Shown here in pieces: positions 19,889 to 31,192 of a stretch of 43,335 nt of DNA; positions within the stretch are counted from its first letter, which is position 1, and every line of letters begins with the position of its first letter. Source of the stretch: Chara braunii (Eukaryota > Streptophyta > Charophyceae > Charales > Characeae); assembly GCA_003427395.1 (NCBI GenBank), contig BFEA01000601.1, forward strand, positions 411,808 to 455,142, read 5' to 3'. Under the pieces are notes generated by a model. That model saw only the letters and a program-made list of their open reading frames with translations. It ran no database searches and was not told where the DNA came from. A program made the translations under genes and the position numbers.

Positions 19889-20922
19889 TGCAAGGAAAAT
19901 AAGCAACAGCGAGATGACAAATCCACATTACACCATCACATTAAAAGCCAGATAGTCACTCTGTGTCCAGAGAGCAGCATTGCACCAATAATACACCAAT
20001 GGAGGTTAGTAGTACTGAAAATCAATGTCATGGAGAGCTTTCTCTCTCCTTCAGCAACACAAGAGTTCAGTCCCTTCACACTCCTACTTGGCGCTCAGCG
20101 GCCAGCCTACTCCTAACACAGCTACTACAGCCTACTAATTGACCATGCAACTGTTGACATCAGCAGCAACCCGAAGTACTTGAAGATGTCGCCCATGCTG
20201 ACCATCGCCAATACAAGGTAAGTGCCCTCACATCATCATCATCATCATCCTTCGCCCTTCCTTGACTTAACACCCACACCTGTCCTCTCTTGCACCCGAA
20301 GACCACCCTTGCGCCTCACTGTGTATCCAAGCCCAGCCCGTTATGGAGGCTGGCTATGGCGCTGCCCTCAGCAGCGCCCTGCTCCCACACACGACCGCAA
20401 GTGCGCAGCCTCGTGCTCCAATGCCGGCAGCCAGCCCGCGAGCAATTGCTTCAAGCAGCGCTGCCGCCAGCCAGCAAGTGACCGAATGAGGCTGCCAGCG
20501 GAGAGCTCTTTCCTTTATGGAAAGAACTGGCCTGCTTGCCCTGCCTGGCTGCCCTGGCCTGGGCCCAGAAGCTTCCGGAAGGCCCCAGGAGGCTGCTTGT
20601 GTACAGCAGCTACCGGGCTGATGGGCCTCGTTCAGTTGGGCACCCAACTGTCTCTGTATGAGGCTGTGATTCACGCCCAGGGCCTGCATTCTTTGGAAAA
20701 GCCCAGAGGGCCGTGGAAATGTCTTTGTGGCCCGGCCTGAGTTTCTCTCAACCAACTGGCGCGTCGCAACTGCCTGGACCCAAAATATGAAATTGACAGT
20801 AGGGGGCCTCTTGCGATATGTCAGGCCCGCCTTCACTTAGGGCGGGCACCTCCGCCTTCACCTAGGGCGGGCAATGCTGCAAACAGGGCCCCACAGGCCT
20901 ACCGAGGACCCAGATCCTCGCA
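19889..20922 (-). repeat. Solo family I LTR in host-gene flank/intron
   Basis: 1,034 bp with TGCGAGGATC start at 20922 and CCTTGCA end at 19889 (minus). Bases CATG lie directly outside both ends (19885-19888 and 20923-20926), a probable 4-base target duplication that marks a true solo LTR. Contains the (CAT)n run at 20227-20247, an antisense AAG|GTAAGT site at 20215, and the CCGCCCTAAGTGAAGGCGGG block, duplicated here (about 20827-20873). Confidence 0.85.
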
Positions 20923-21599
20923 CATGCAATTTCTGAGAAAATCCCGTTCTTTTCCAGGAAGACTTTGACGGGCGTCATGCTGGAGCAGGTCCCATGCCTG
21001 AAGCACCCGGGCACGAAGAAAAATACAGTCAACTTTTCTTTCCACGGAGACTAGTCTCCTGCGCCCGAGGACAAGGGTCATATTACGAGGCTTCCGGGGC
21101 TGGGGGAAGGGGGGCGATGGAGAGTGGGTTTCGGGGTTGGCGGGAACAGCGTCACTGATACATGCCCGGTTGGGCAATGTACATGGAGCCAAGGATCCGC
21201 AATGTGATGAAAAGGACTGAATGGACAATGCCATGTCAGTGAAACATTGACAAGCAATGCACATCCTGATACGTACAAAATGGCACAAAGTAGCGCAGTG
21301 AAAGACTCAAAGATAAGTCCTGACCTGACCGGGACTGACACGACATCCCATCATACACCACACATGTGAGAGAGGAGGAAATTACCACTTATGGTATATT
21401 TAGTATAAGCAAGTTCTAAGATCACATCCTTCGAATAAAATCCAGTTGAGGGACCGCACACATTGAAGAAAGGTCCCTCCTTGTACACACTGAGGGATGC
21501 AGGGAGAGGCGAGACAAAGATGGAGGCGAGGAAGAAGACAAAGATCGCAATCACAAAGTCCAAAACTAGTCCCTTGCCCAATGTCCAATGAATGTCTGC
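20923..21599. other. No gene recognised; one hydrophobic minus-strand frame
   Basis: A minus frame at 21581-21351 has an N-terminal hydrophobic run ([19 protein letters not shown]) followed by a soluble stretch with two Cys/Tyr-rich blocks. It has no in-frame ATG, being preceded by TGA. It could be an exon with a signal anchor, or chance. A second minus frame (21288-20899) is Pro-rich near its middle. Neither is recognised. Confidence 0.3.
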
Positions 21600-22370
21600 C
21601 TCAAAAATGTCAGATCAGATCCTGGGCCCTATGCCCACTGTAACCTCTGCATGTATCCTCTGCCTGTAACCTCTCTCTCTCTCGTATCTGAAGGAGGGAG
21701 AAGGAGGGAGGAGGAGGAGAGAGGGAGAAGCTGGAGGGCGAGGAAGAAGAAGATGTCGTCCTCCTCGCTATCTCACCTGCAGGTAACTGCTGCCGTGCAC
21801 TGACCACTGTGCAGGTACCGCGCGGAGTCCCAGCTATGGCGCCAGGTAAGTCCGCCCTGCAGGTATGGCCGCCGCCCCTCTGCCTCCTACGCGTCTACTC
21901 CCAACCTTGCAGCGCAGCGCCTAACCAGCAGCGTCTCGCTCGAGAAGTGAGCTACCCAAACTGTCTACTGCCCAGCCTCAGCCCAGCTATAAGTACCGCT
22001 GGGCCTGCTGGGCGCGCCTCAGGTACTGGCCTCAAAACGGCCTACTCGGTCTGGGGCCTTACCAGGTATCCAGACCTTGCTGCTGATGCAGCGAGGCGCC
22101 AAGACGCGCCTGGCCTGAAAAACAGCCTTGTCCATATGTCCCTAGCCCAAGGCGTCGCCTTGGGGCCTGCAAGTCAGAAACGACGTCTGCACAGACAAAG
22201 AAGAGGACAGCAAGTAAATAAATAAATAGATGCCGCCTCGAATCGAAACCTGCGGCCTGGGGGCGCCGTGGGCCTCCAGAGCGCGCGTCCGATGGGCACG
22301 TGGCCTGGGGAGCCCTCAGCAACCGTCGGACCCCTTAACTGGGGCCCGTGTGCAGGCGGAGCATGTAACA
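21600..22370 (-). repeat. E2 3' LTR, family IV (left end unresolved)
   Basis: On the minus strand starts TGTTACATGC at 22370, immediately after the polypurine tract. TGTTACA is the common Ty3/gypsy LTR start. Length about 0.75 kb, judged from where similarity to LTR-like sequence fades; the CA terminus was not located. Contains antisense CCAG|GTAAGT (21842-21849) and a short CT/GA-rich block. Confidence 0.6.
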
Positions 22371-22380
22371 CCCCCACCCC
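22371..22380 (-). promoter_or_regulatory. E2 polypurine tract
   Basis: Minus strand GGGGTGGGGG directly 5' of the LTR start: the plus-strand DNA priming site of an LTR retrotransposon. Confidence 0.8.
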
Positions 22381-22439
22381 TCATGAAGTCAAGCCGCAAA
22401 GCTGACGATCTGAAGGTGGAACCTAGACGTGAGCGCAAC

Positions 22440-23675
22440 ATGGAGCCGAAGATACCAGCTTGCCTTGCAACCTGCGTTCGTAGCGTGTGAGAACATCCAG
22501 AGCTGTTGCTTTAAGTTCCACGGGTCAAACAACAATCGGCTTTATGGGTACAGTACGAAGTAGTAAGTGCTCGGTCGGCCTGTTGCCATAGCGTAGCTGG
22601 GAGATTATGTCGTCAACCTCTTGAAAACCGTCCATAGAGGGTGGGTCTTGTGATCGTCGCCCGAGAAAGTCATCATGTTCCGCAGGAGTGAAGAGAGCCA
22701 ACTTGGAACAATGAAAGACCAGGTAGACGAGCAAATGGGTGGGCACCTAAATGACAAATAAAGGTCCTTCAAGTGCATCCCCAGTGGGTGCCTCGATCGG
22801 CCAGGGCCCCATCCATTTCGGGAGGAGCTTGCAAGAGAGATCTTGTATGAGGCTGAATTCCGCGGCGGAGACCCATACGAGGTCGCCGGCGCGAAATGGA
22901 CAAGGAAGACGTTGGCGATCGGCCTGTTGGCTCATGCGTTGCTGTGTCTTTGACATCTGGTCGCGTGCCTTGACGAGTAGCTCTTGCATTGGACGCAAGG
23001 AAAGAAGATGGTCGTCGCTCTCGTTCGTCCGTGGGATGATGGTGTCCAAAGGAGAAGTGATCGGCGAGTCGTGCTCGAACTCAAAGGGCAACATCCCGAT
23101 ACTCGGATGAATGGACGAGTTGTATGCCAACTCGACATCCGGCAGCCGCTCGACCCAATCCTTTTGGTCGAGATGGATGAGAGTGCGAAGGACGAACTGT
23201 GCGGTCTGATGCGCCCTCTCTGTTTGGCCATCGGTTTGGGGGTGACGAGCCGAACTTGGCTTGAGAGATGAGCCCCATCGTTTGATGAGCGCCAACCAAA
23301 AATCGGACATGAAGCAAGTGTTGCGGTCGCAGACGATTTCCTTGGGGTAACCCTTGGTCCGAATCCAACAGTGTAAAGAACCTAGGCCAACTCCAGTGCC
23401 CTGGCATGATAACGACAAGGCAAAAACATTACGAACTTGGTGAGTCGATCAACCACCGTGAGTGTCCCATCCACACTGGCCTTGTGCTTGGGGAACGGCC
23501 TGGTGTTATCCATGGCAATCGCTTCCCTTCGGTGCAAGGCGACCGGTAATGGTCGCAACTCGCCATGCGGACGATGATCGGGATTTGAATCGTCAGCAAA
23601 CCTCGCATGACTCGCAATAGCGTGTGTCATCGCCGAGAAGGTCGAGTCACCAAAAGCGCTAGCAAAGTCAGCCAA
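22440..23675 (-). pseudogene. E2 integrase and C-terminal chromo-like tail
   Basis: At about 23675-23382 one frame gives VDGTLTVVDRLTKFVMFLP, the first half of the catalytic core. A second frame over about 23650-23600 keeps the zinc-binding CESCEVC, ending in TGA. From 23418 to 22747 comes the second half of the core, with CDRN (second Asp) and HPQTDGQTERAHQT (catalytic Glu), then LAYNSSIHPSIGMLPFE and the GPWPIEAPTG tail. 22746-22525 adds VFHCSKLALF and VDDIISQ. A last shift gives ELKATALDVLTRYERRLQG (about 22515-22460), similar in layout to the E3 tail. Frameshifts separate all parts. Confidence 0.88.
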
Positions 23676-24260
23676 TCGTTTGATTTACTCCAAAGTGTTC
23701 GGTGGCAAGAGCGTCATAGAACTCGCCAAGAAGCCTTGTACGCAAGTGAGGATCACTTGGCACGCAAAGAAGGTCCTTCCCACGCGTGTGGACAAGCAAG
23801 TATCCCTCTTGGATCTGGTAGTGCGATGGTGCCGGATTAGGAGAGGGACAATTCGCGTACTTGTCACGAAACTCCGGGTCGGCTTGATGGTCGCGGATGA
23901 AGTTGTCCCGCAGGTCGTCATTGGTCTCGAAGGCCGAATAGACTGCGGTGCAATGATCCAACCGCCGTGAAAGAGCATCCGCAAAACGATATAAATTCCC
24001 CGAGATGTGATCGGGGAAAAAGTCAAACTGGTCGATGAAAACCATCCAACGGGCGATGTGCTGTTGACCGTGTCTTGGGTCTTGTAAAAGACCAACGGAT
24101 TTTTATCCGTCACCCATCGGAATTGACTTCGACCAAGGAGAAAGTGTCGCCACCGCTTAAGCGCGTGGATGAAGGCTAGGAGCTCCTCCTTCCGTGCATC
24201 ATCGATTGAGTGCACGACGGTCACTTTCTTGCTGAAGTGCTCGACCGGGTGCCTCTCCAC
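23668..24260 (-). pseudogene. E2 RNase H and integrase N-terminal region
   Basis: First frame (24260 down to about 24060): EHFSKKVTVVHSIDDARKEE, ALKRWRHFLLG and VTDKNPL, the last holding an RNase H Asp. The frame then changes to 24045-23668 with FADALSRRLDH (end of RNase H) and the integrase linker. Its zinc-binding His lies in EHFGVNQTIG, where the frame stops. Confidence 0.88.
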
Positions 24261-24300
24261 GCCATCGTGCTGCTCAAGGACGACACGGTAGTGATCCGCA

Positions 24301-24909
24301 TCAGCAATAGCGGGTCATAGAGATCCGCAAGACCTCCGCGGATAGTAACGCGGCTTTGAGGGCCAAAAATGAGCCCCGCGCATCCTTGCGGAAGTCAAAC
24401 GGCCGATCCACGCATTGAAGCTTGGTCAACTGGGTCGCGATCTTCAAATACCCTTTCATGAAACGCTGGTAGTAGCCAGCCAGGCCAAGAAACGAACGGC
24501 CATTTGTGACATTTTGCGGCTCCAGCCACTCTTGGATGGCCTGAATGTTGTCTGATATTTGTGTGACAAAATGGCCCAAGTATTCCAACTCTTATCGGAT
24601 AAATTCACACTTTCCGCGGGTGGCTTTGTACTTGACGCAGCGGAGCGTCTCCAACACTCATCGAAGGTGCTCAAAATGATCCTCCAAGGTCCGGCTCCAG
24701 ATGAGATTGTTGTCCAAGTAGACCAGCACAAAACGGTCCAACATCGCAAGGAACTCGTTGGTCATCGCAACTTTAAAGGTCGTCGTGCCATTGGTGAGGC
24801 CAAAAGGCATGACCACCCACTGAAAATGCCTGTAGCACGTCTTGAACGTGGATTTATAGCGATCATTCAGGCATATCAAAATCTGATGACATCCCAACTT
24901 CAAGTCCAA
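24301..24909 (-). pseudogene. E2 reverse transcriptase, palm to connection
   Basis: Frame 24909-24658 contains [21 protein letters not shown] and the catalytic box as VYLDNNLIWS. The second Asp of YLDD is Asn (AAC at 24709-24711), a single G-to-A change that should abolish polymerisation. A frameshift leads to 24588-24301 with YLGHFVT, FLGLAGYYQRFMKGY and the connection to RNase H. Confidence 0.9.
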
Positions 24910-25676
24910 CCTAGAAAAGTACTTTGCGCCGCCCAGTCGCTCAAGAAGATCGTCAATACGAGGAAGAGGCGCGCATTCTTGACCGTTTGTGTGTTGAGCT
25001 TTCCGTAGTCAATGCACAGTCGCAAATCCTTGTTCTTCTTTCGTACGAAGAGAACTGGTGCTCCATATGGTGAGCTACTAGGGCGGATCCAGCCCTTGTC
25101 CAACAAGTGGTCGAGTTGTGCGTGGAGGACCGTGAGCTCCTCGCTCATGTGATAGATGCAACCTTTCGACGGCACGACACCAGCCTCGAGAATGATCTCA
25201 TGAGAGATCAGTCGATCCGGCACCACATCGGTAGGTGACTTGAAGATGTCAGCGAACTCGCCACGCAACCGCACGAGACGGGGGTCCAAGGACAAGTCCG
25301 TGGGTGAAGAGTCGGCTACCGCGACAGTTCGTAGGAAACATAGGCCTATCTCGTCAGGCTGCTCGTAAGCCGGAACAACTTCGCCGTCACAACTTGGCAC
25401 CGGATCGAAGGGTGCGGAAGAGGAATGGTACACGACACTGGCGCCGAAGGCATCCCGGATGGTAAGAGTGAAGTTGACCATGTGATCCACACTTGCACGC
25501 CAAGGGATCCCCATAATGATATCGAAGTTTGTGTCCAAGATATCGAACGTCACCGGTTCGCATGCATGAGGTGCGAAATATATTGGTACGGCCTTGACGT
25601 AGCAGTCGATGAGTTGTTGCGTCCTTCCGTCCGCCAACTTAATTGCCATCGGGTTTTCCTTCCAGCAAAGTGCCAA
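24900..25676 (-). pseudogene. E2 protease C-terminus and RT fingers
   Basis: 258 codons. The protease half has [15 protein letters not shown] and [10 protein letters not shown]. The linker leads to [30 protein letters not shown] and TVKN of the RT fingers, after which the frame is lost near 24950. Overlaps the preceding frame at 25639-25676, marking a small indel. Confidence 0.9.
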
Positions 25677-26289
25677 GGCCAGCTATTTGCATAAAGGCTT
25701 GGCTCATGAAATTGCGAGTCGTGCCGCTATCCAGCAAAGTGTTGCACAACGCTTGCCCAACTTGGATGCGGACGTAGAGGAGCGGTGCGTTGTTATCATC
25801 GTACCGCTGCGTGTGAAACTCACGGGCCACCTTGGTAACATACGCAAGGATGTCCCCCGCCGCAGCTTCGTCTTCCGTGGGCGAAGTTGGTGGTGCATAG
25901 AAGGAAAAGTACATATGAAGATAAGCGCATAGTGTTGCGCATTGCGGTCCTAGTAAGCGGCCTGTGGTGAGGAGAGGAAGCCATGTGAAATCCTCAGATG
26001 AGCAAGGTCCAATCCCTCTATGTTGAACGTCCGCGCCGAATCCCTTGAAGAACCACTTGAAGACGATAATTTGCCGCTTCCAGACGGAGAAGATACCGCA
26101 CACACGTCTTGTTCTTGAGCACGAGTGCCCAGCGTAGGAACGAGCCATGCAGCATAGTCCTAAAAAAAAATATAAAATAAGAGGACTATCCACTTCCGCA
26201 TGTGCCTCAGAACGAAGGACGGTCGCAGGCGTAGCAACCAGTTCCGAAGGCATCGAGAGTGTCGTCGACTCACTCCCGGCGGTGTTCAC
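25639..26289 (-). pseudogene. E2 gag-PR junction and protease active site
   Basis: The 3' third gives LLYVRIQVGQALCNTLLDSGTT, then RNFMSQAFMQ, with an intact D-S-G aspartic protease triad. The 5' two thirds (26289-25900) read poorly as protein, with Cys/Trp-rich sequence unlike the family, and probably include frameshifted or inserted DNA. I see no CCHC zinc knuckle. Confidence 0.8.
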
Positions 26290-26560
26290 TTTCCCAACTA
26301 TTTGCCCTTAGCTTTCAAAGAACAACCCACTGTTTCATCGAGGTCACTATTGCACCACAAACAATATCAAGATCGTGTGCGTATCTTGTACACGCTCTCC
26401 GAGAGACCGCAGTGGGTCCATGGATCTTGAGCTGCTACGCCGGGCCCCGGGTTCGACGTGGTGTTGGCCTTCGATTTCCCACGTCCTCAGCGTTGTCGGG
26501 GCGGCCACCATTCCAGGTGGCTGCGAAGTTGTCCCCCTCGTGGCCAGACGCGGCCTCGCT

Positions 26561-27672
26561 TCAAGGGTCAGTCGACGTTGCCGCCGCGACCACGACCACT
26601 TTCGGCCGATGTTGTTCTCCGCTCGAGCCTGCCGCAGGCGAACGCCCAAGGTTCTTGGCTTCCATGTTCGTGGTGATGATCTGCGTGGCCTTGTCGAAGA
26701 GATCCACAGTTGTAGTGAGAGTGTCTGCAACTTCAGTCAACGCATTGGACAATGTCGGACATGACCTCGTGATCAAGAAGTGCTCGATGGCCAAAAAGCC
26801 CATCGGTACATCTGGCATGGACGCCAAGCGTTGGAACTCGAAAATCCAATCGCCGCTCGACAATGTGTTCTGGTGGAATCATCTGGAACTGCTTGAGCCA
26901 CACCCCCTTCAGATCCTCCCAGTTCAGCTTGGTATGTAGTTCGGAGACTACCACTCCATGCGTGGACAGGATGTTGTCCAGCCAAGCTTGGCACGCGCCC
27001 CCCGATCGAGAGTACAAATGTGCGTGCTGCTTGTGTTCGCTGGTCTGGTGGATGTCAAGCTTGAGCTCGAACTGACAAAACCATGGAATTGGGTTCATCT
27101 TCGTGGCGTCGCATGAGATCTCTTGACATTTGAACTTCGGAATGACTCACGTGTTGACGTGCTAGTGCCAATGGGTGCAGCGCAGATCCGCTGCTCAATT
27201 TGTTGAGTGGCTGCTTGTTGTAACCATACGCCCTCCGTGAGTGTTCCGATGTTGATCTCCAAGGCATCGAGGCGATCAGCATAGTTGGAAGAGCTGGATC
27301 CAACGACCGCTTGTGGTTCTTGGCCGCGTCGTCAAGGCAATGGATATCCTCCTGTTGTGCGATGCATGTCGCCACGAGGTCCGTGAGGTGCGAGAGCAAC
27401 AACGAGATCTTGAGTCCGTTGTCGTTGAGTTCGCCAATCTCGGCCTCGGTCCACCATTCTGTTGCCAAAGCTAGTAATGCTCTCTCCTCCCCAAATACCT
27501 TTTCGCGCCGCATGTCCTGTTCTTCATCGACAGCCTTTGTTGCCGCCTCGTCGTGCTGGTCTTGTTGTTCGACCGCCAACAGACACGCTTTCTTTGCGTC
27601 CTCGGCCTTCTTCTTCTCTGCGGCTGCTACCATCTCCGACCGTTGCTCGGCTTCGGCAATCAAAGTTCGCAT
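26561..27672 (-). pseudogene. E2 gag, frameshifted
   Basis: N-terminal frame 27672-27055 is Ala/Glu/Lys-rich over residues 1-75 (AEAEQRSEMVAAAEKKKAED), a likely coiled coil, then MMLL-type helices. Frame 27098-26733 has the Gag core: NPIPWFCQFELKLDIH, GGACQAWLDNILSTHGV, LNWEDLKGVWLKQFQ. The third frame 26863-26561 continues with WIFEFQRLASMPDV. Order and motifs (PIPWF..KL, W..LK..F) match plant Ty3/gypsy Gag. Confidence 0.82.
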
Positions 27673-27680
27673 TCTGGCCT

Positions 27681-28120
27681 AATAGGCCTCGGCCGCTTAC
27701 CCTGCCTTCTGGTCCAAGACGACTGTTTGAGAGCACGTGAGCATAGACCAGGCTGGGGGACTGCTGACATGGCACTCTCTGCCGCTGACATGGCACTGTT
27801 CGGCTGCTGACGTGGCAACTTACCAATGCCGCAGTAGGGAGTACTCGAAGACAGATGAGAAGGGAAGAAAGGAGGGTGCAACAACATAGGTGGGGTAGGC
27901 GAGAATGTTCGCCCAGATAAGGAGCCACTAATCAAAAGAAAAAAGACTGAACTTTGCAAAAAAATGTTCGAGGATTTAATAATAAAAAAAGACTCAATTT
28001 TTTCAAGTTCAGTAGGTCTCCCAATCCCCCTTGAAATTCGAAATAATTCATAAAAAAATTCAAAACTTCGAACTACCAATGATTAACAATATTAATAATA
28101 ATAATGAATAATTAAACTCG
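27681..28120. other. Spacer between E2 and the family I LTR
   Basis: GC-rich near 27700-27820 with a repeated GCTGACATGGCACT motif, then strongly AT-rich from 27950. No PBS or LTR for E2. No gene recognised. Confidence 0.5.
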
Positions 28121-29256
28121 TGTGAGGAACAAGCCCTCAAGGGCCCCTATCAGACATCACATGTTCTAGGCCAAGGCCCCCAGTAAACGGAGTGCCCGCC
28201 CTAAGCGAAGGCGGGCCTGAATACTCGTCAGAGGCCAAATTTCAACATTTCCATATCTGGGTATTCAGGCTCTTGCAGCACGCCAGTTGGGTAGATGCGT
28301 GAGCCTCACTAAGCTGCGTCGTACAGTTGGCCCAGGCCTTGACAGTTGTGCCTGAGCACAAACACACAAAGCAGGCCATCGGCCTTGCACAGATGCAGCA
28401 AACAGCCCAAGTCCGGAGACTCAGGCCGTGGCCAACGCACCTGCCCGAGCGCCCTGCACAGATGCAGCAAACAGCCCAAGTCCGGAGACTCAGGCCGTGG
28501 CCAACAGTCTCGGGCCTGGGCGCATGGTCTGAGGTCCAACCGGAAGCTACTGGAAGCTTCCAGCCAGGCCACACGCAGCATGCAGGAGACTGCCGTGACG
28601 CAGCTCAGGCCAAACATTCTGGCTAGTTCAGGCAACGCGAAAGTGATGTTGCGCTATCGCTTGATGCTGCGCTGCTGCCAACGGCGCTGACGGGGCGCGT
28701 AGTGGTGAGCTGGGGTGCTACAAGGCAGCAGGGCGCAGGCAGCCATAGTCGGGCGGCTGGGCACCAGGGGGTGGGAGGGCGATCAGGTGGTCTTCAGGGA
28801 AGGAGTCGAGCGTGGGTAATCAAGATCGGATTGAGAGTAACGAGATACATACCTGGTTCATGAAGAGAGGTCGGCTATGGTCTTGACAGTCATGTACTTC
28901 AAGAGTCGAAGTGAGCCTGTTGCATGAACCAGCTGTAGGTAGGATAGTCGGGCAGAGTAGGCTGGGCGCTGGGCGCCAGACAGGAGAGGAGCTACTTTCG
29001 ATACTGTGTTGATGTGGTCTACGGGCTTGAACATTGGCTCATTACTTCATTGTATTGCTCTATATGGATGGTTTCTTTCGATACTGTGTTGATGTGGTCT
29101 ACGGGCTTGAACATTGGCTCATTACTTCATTGTATTGCTCTATATGGATGGTTTCTTGGTGCATTTTGTACTGTCTGCTTGGACACGACTACCTGGACAT
29201 CTGTGTGATTTCGCAACTTGGTTTTCTGTATATCGTTCACACTCATATTCCTTGCA
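28121..29256 (+). repeat. Family I LTR (probably solo)
   Basis: Starts TGTGAGGAACAAGCCC at 28121 and ends CCTTGCA at 29256. 1,136 bp; about 1,056 without an 80-bp tandem duplication at 28995-29154. It also has a diverged duplication of about 63 bp around 28386-28505 with GATGCAGCAAACAGCCCAAG in each unit. No PBS follows, and the 5-base flanks (ACTCG, CTGGG) do not match. Confidence 0.85.
28995..29154. repeat. 80-bp tandem duplication in LTR
   Basis: Two units starting CTTTCGATACTGTGTTGATG, at 28995 and 29075, are identical or nearly so, implying a recent event. Other family I LTRs have one unit. Confidence 0.95.
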
Positions 29257-29928
29257 CTGGGAACTGCAAAAAAGAAGGAAACAAAAAATCCGCAAGTTCC
29301 AGGAATTCCGAGAAATAAAAAAATTCGGAATTAATCAGATGAGAGTATGCACAAAAAAAAAGGAGCCGCAAAGAGAGATTTTCAGTAAGACAAAAATAAT
29401 TCCAGAATCTAGGGATAATGGAAAACAACGAGTTTTGAATTTTCCGTTACAGTGAAAATGCTTGAAATAAGGACTTCAACGCAAATCAGATTCCAAAACA
29501 AAATTTCAAAATCTTTGAAATAATGGAAAATAGCGAAGGGAAATGCCTCCCGCTATTGCTTAGATGCATGAATTCATACCAAAAATAGAAAAACCTATTA
29601 ACGCAAAAGACACAACTGAAAAAGGTTTGAAATTTCCGTAACAAGAAGAATCGAACTTCAGCTATGGATTAATTTGCGAAATTCAGAGATAACGAATCAG
29701 CACAAGTATTCCGAAAAAAATATTGCGGATTGTTCTCAACAACGAGATTCCAAATTTCAAGAAACAACGAAAATCGAAAATTCCGGTGCTTGCGCTATTT
29801 CGAAGTTCCGGTATTCCAACAAAACGGCATTGCGCTAAAGAAGAAATCCAGAAACGGGGGGGGGGGAAATCGATTTTCGACATAGGTCAAAATTCACAAT
29901 TTGGGGACTAATTAGTATGACCTAATCA
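29257..29928. other. AT-rich spacer, no gene recognised
   Basis: Purine-biased, A/T-rich DNA with recurrent GAAATTCC- and CAAAATTTC-like words; a G run at 29857-29866. No coding or element signature. Confidence 0.45.
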
Positions 29929-29939
29929 ATCAATCAATG

Positions 29940-29974
<35 letters not shown>
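29929..29974. repeat. (CAAT)n microsatellite at LTR border
   Basis: CAAT/TCAA tetranucleotide repeats abut the first base of the family II LTR. Confidence 0.92.
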
Positions 29975-31179
29975 TGTGATGACCCGTCCAAACATGGACT
30001 GAAACACACAGCTGATTCCTGAGTTTTGCCCATAGACTGAATGCCCTGCCGAGTTCCCGTTTGCTACTAAGTCTGTGTGTGCACGCTTGCTGGACTGCAT
30101 GTCTGTCTGAGTGCTGGTTGTCTTGAGTGTGTGTGTGGCCCGCAAGGGCACTTGCTCGTTCATTGGGCCCTCAGGGCGGGTACTTACCTGTGGCCGTGAC
30201 ATTGAGGGATTGCAGCAGGAAAAACACTCAAGTAGCGGGTAGGCCGGTACCGCACCCTGAAGGGGTAGATGTGCGGGTACTGGAGGCCGAGCAAAAGAAG
30301 ACAGAAGTGGCATTTTTAGAGGCCCAGTAGTTGTAGGTTAGGTCTAGGTGAATACCAGTCCAACCAGTCTGGGTCTAGGGATTTATGTTTCACGCGAGCA
30401 ACGGGCAATATCAGAGTCTGCAATGATGTTTCCCTCCGAAAGAGAGGAGGTACAGGTTGCTTGGAAGGCCGAGCGGCCTGGAAGTCACCGCCCGAAGAGG
30501 CAAGCAGGTCGCTATATCTCCCAGTCGGGTGAAGAGCCCAGCCTCTTTTTCGGTGTGCAAGTTTGGCGGCACACTGGTGGAGCGCTGGTTGGAGCAGCGC
30601 TATGCTGGAGCAGCGCTGTTGGGGAGGAAGGAGAAGGACACGAGGGAGGAAGAAGAAAGGAAGGGGGAGGAGTGCCAAGGGTACTTACCTGGCTATGGTG
30701 GCAGCCATGTTCATCACCTTGGTGGGCGCTGCAGTAGGGAGTCCCCAACTGGGGAGAGCCACATGAAGAAGCTTCAGGTCAGGGTTGAGCATGGCGGCCT
30801 GAGCTAGAGCAGCCATAGCTGCTTTGGGTTGTCCTTTGGGCATCTGGGCAAGGCCTAGTGGTCCGCCATAGCCTCGGCCTATGAGAGTGAGGAGTGGGGG
30901 AGGCCGCCATTGATTCTGGATCAGCCATTCAACATTGTATTATTAATTCTCGTATGAATAAGAGAAGGGGGAGATAAGGAGGAGGAGATTGTTGGGCAAA
31001 GGAGAAGAGCCTTGTCATTTGTCTATGCTGGTGTACATCATCTTCTTCTTCTTTCTTACTTTTTCTTCTTCTTATTCTCATCCTGTCTCCCCTCTCAAGT
31101 TCATTCATTTCTTTCTGCAATTGGACTGCATTGTACTATCTGATGGATGTGAAGCTCGAAATTGGCCAGGATCATAACA
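29975..31179 (+). repeat. E3 5' LTR, family II
   Basis: 1,205 bp from TGTGATGACCCG to ATCATAACA (TG...CA), followed at once by a tRNA-type PBS. Matches the E4 LTR throughout, but the first about 350 bp are inverted in E4. Carries the antisense CCATAGCCAG|GTAAGTACCC site (rc of 30678-30697) and another near 30183. Confidence 0.85.
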
Positions 31180-31192
31180 TTGGTATCAGAGC
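31180..31192 (+). promoter_or_regulatory. E3 primer binding site
   Basis: TTGGTATCAGAGC directly after the LTR terminus, the standard complement of initiator tRNA-Met used by many plant LTR elements. Confidence 0.9.

Larger units (their letters stand above)
22371..27680 (-). mobile_element. E2: second Ty3/gypsy retrotransposon (family IV), decayed
   Basis: Minus-strand gag, protease, RT, RNase H, integrase with chromo-like tail, PPT and 3' LTR. Unlike E1/E3 its proteins have different sequence (for example LLDSGTTRNFMS protease and HPQTDGQTER integrase). There is no 5' LTR or tRNA-type PBS between 27680 and the LTR at 28121, so the 5' end is lost. Frame changes occur about every 250-700 bases. 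Confidence 0.88.

Noticed and set aside
22230-22260. tRNA-like B-box (GGTTTCGATTCGAGG on the minus strand)
   Set aside because: No matching A-box or cloverleaf; lies within the E2 LTR.
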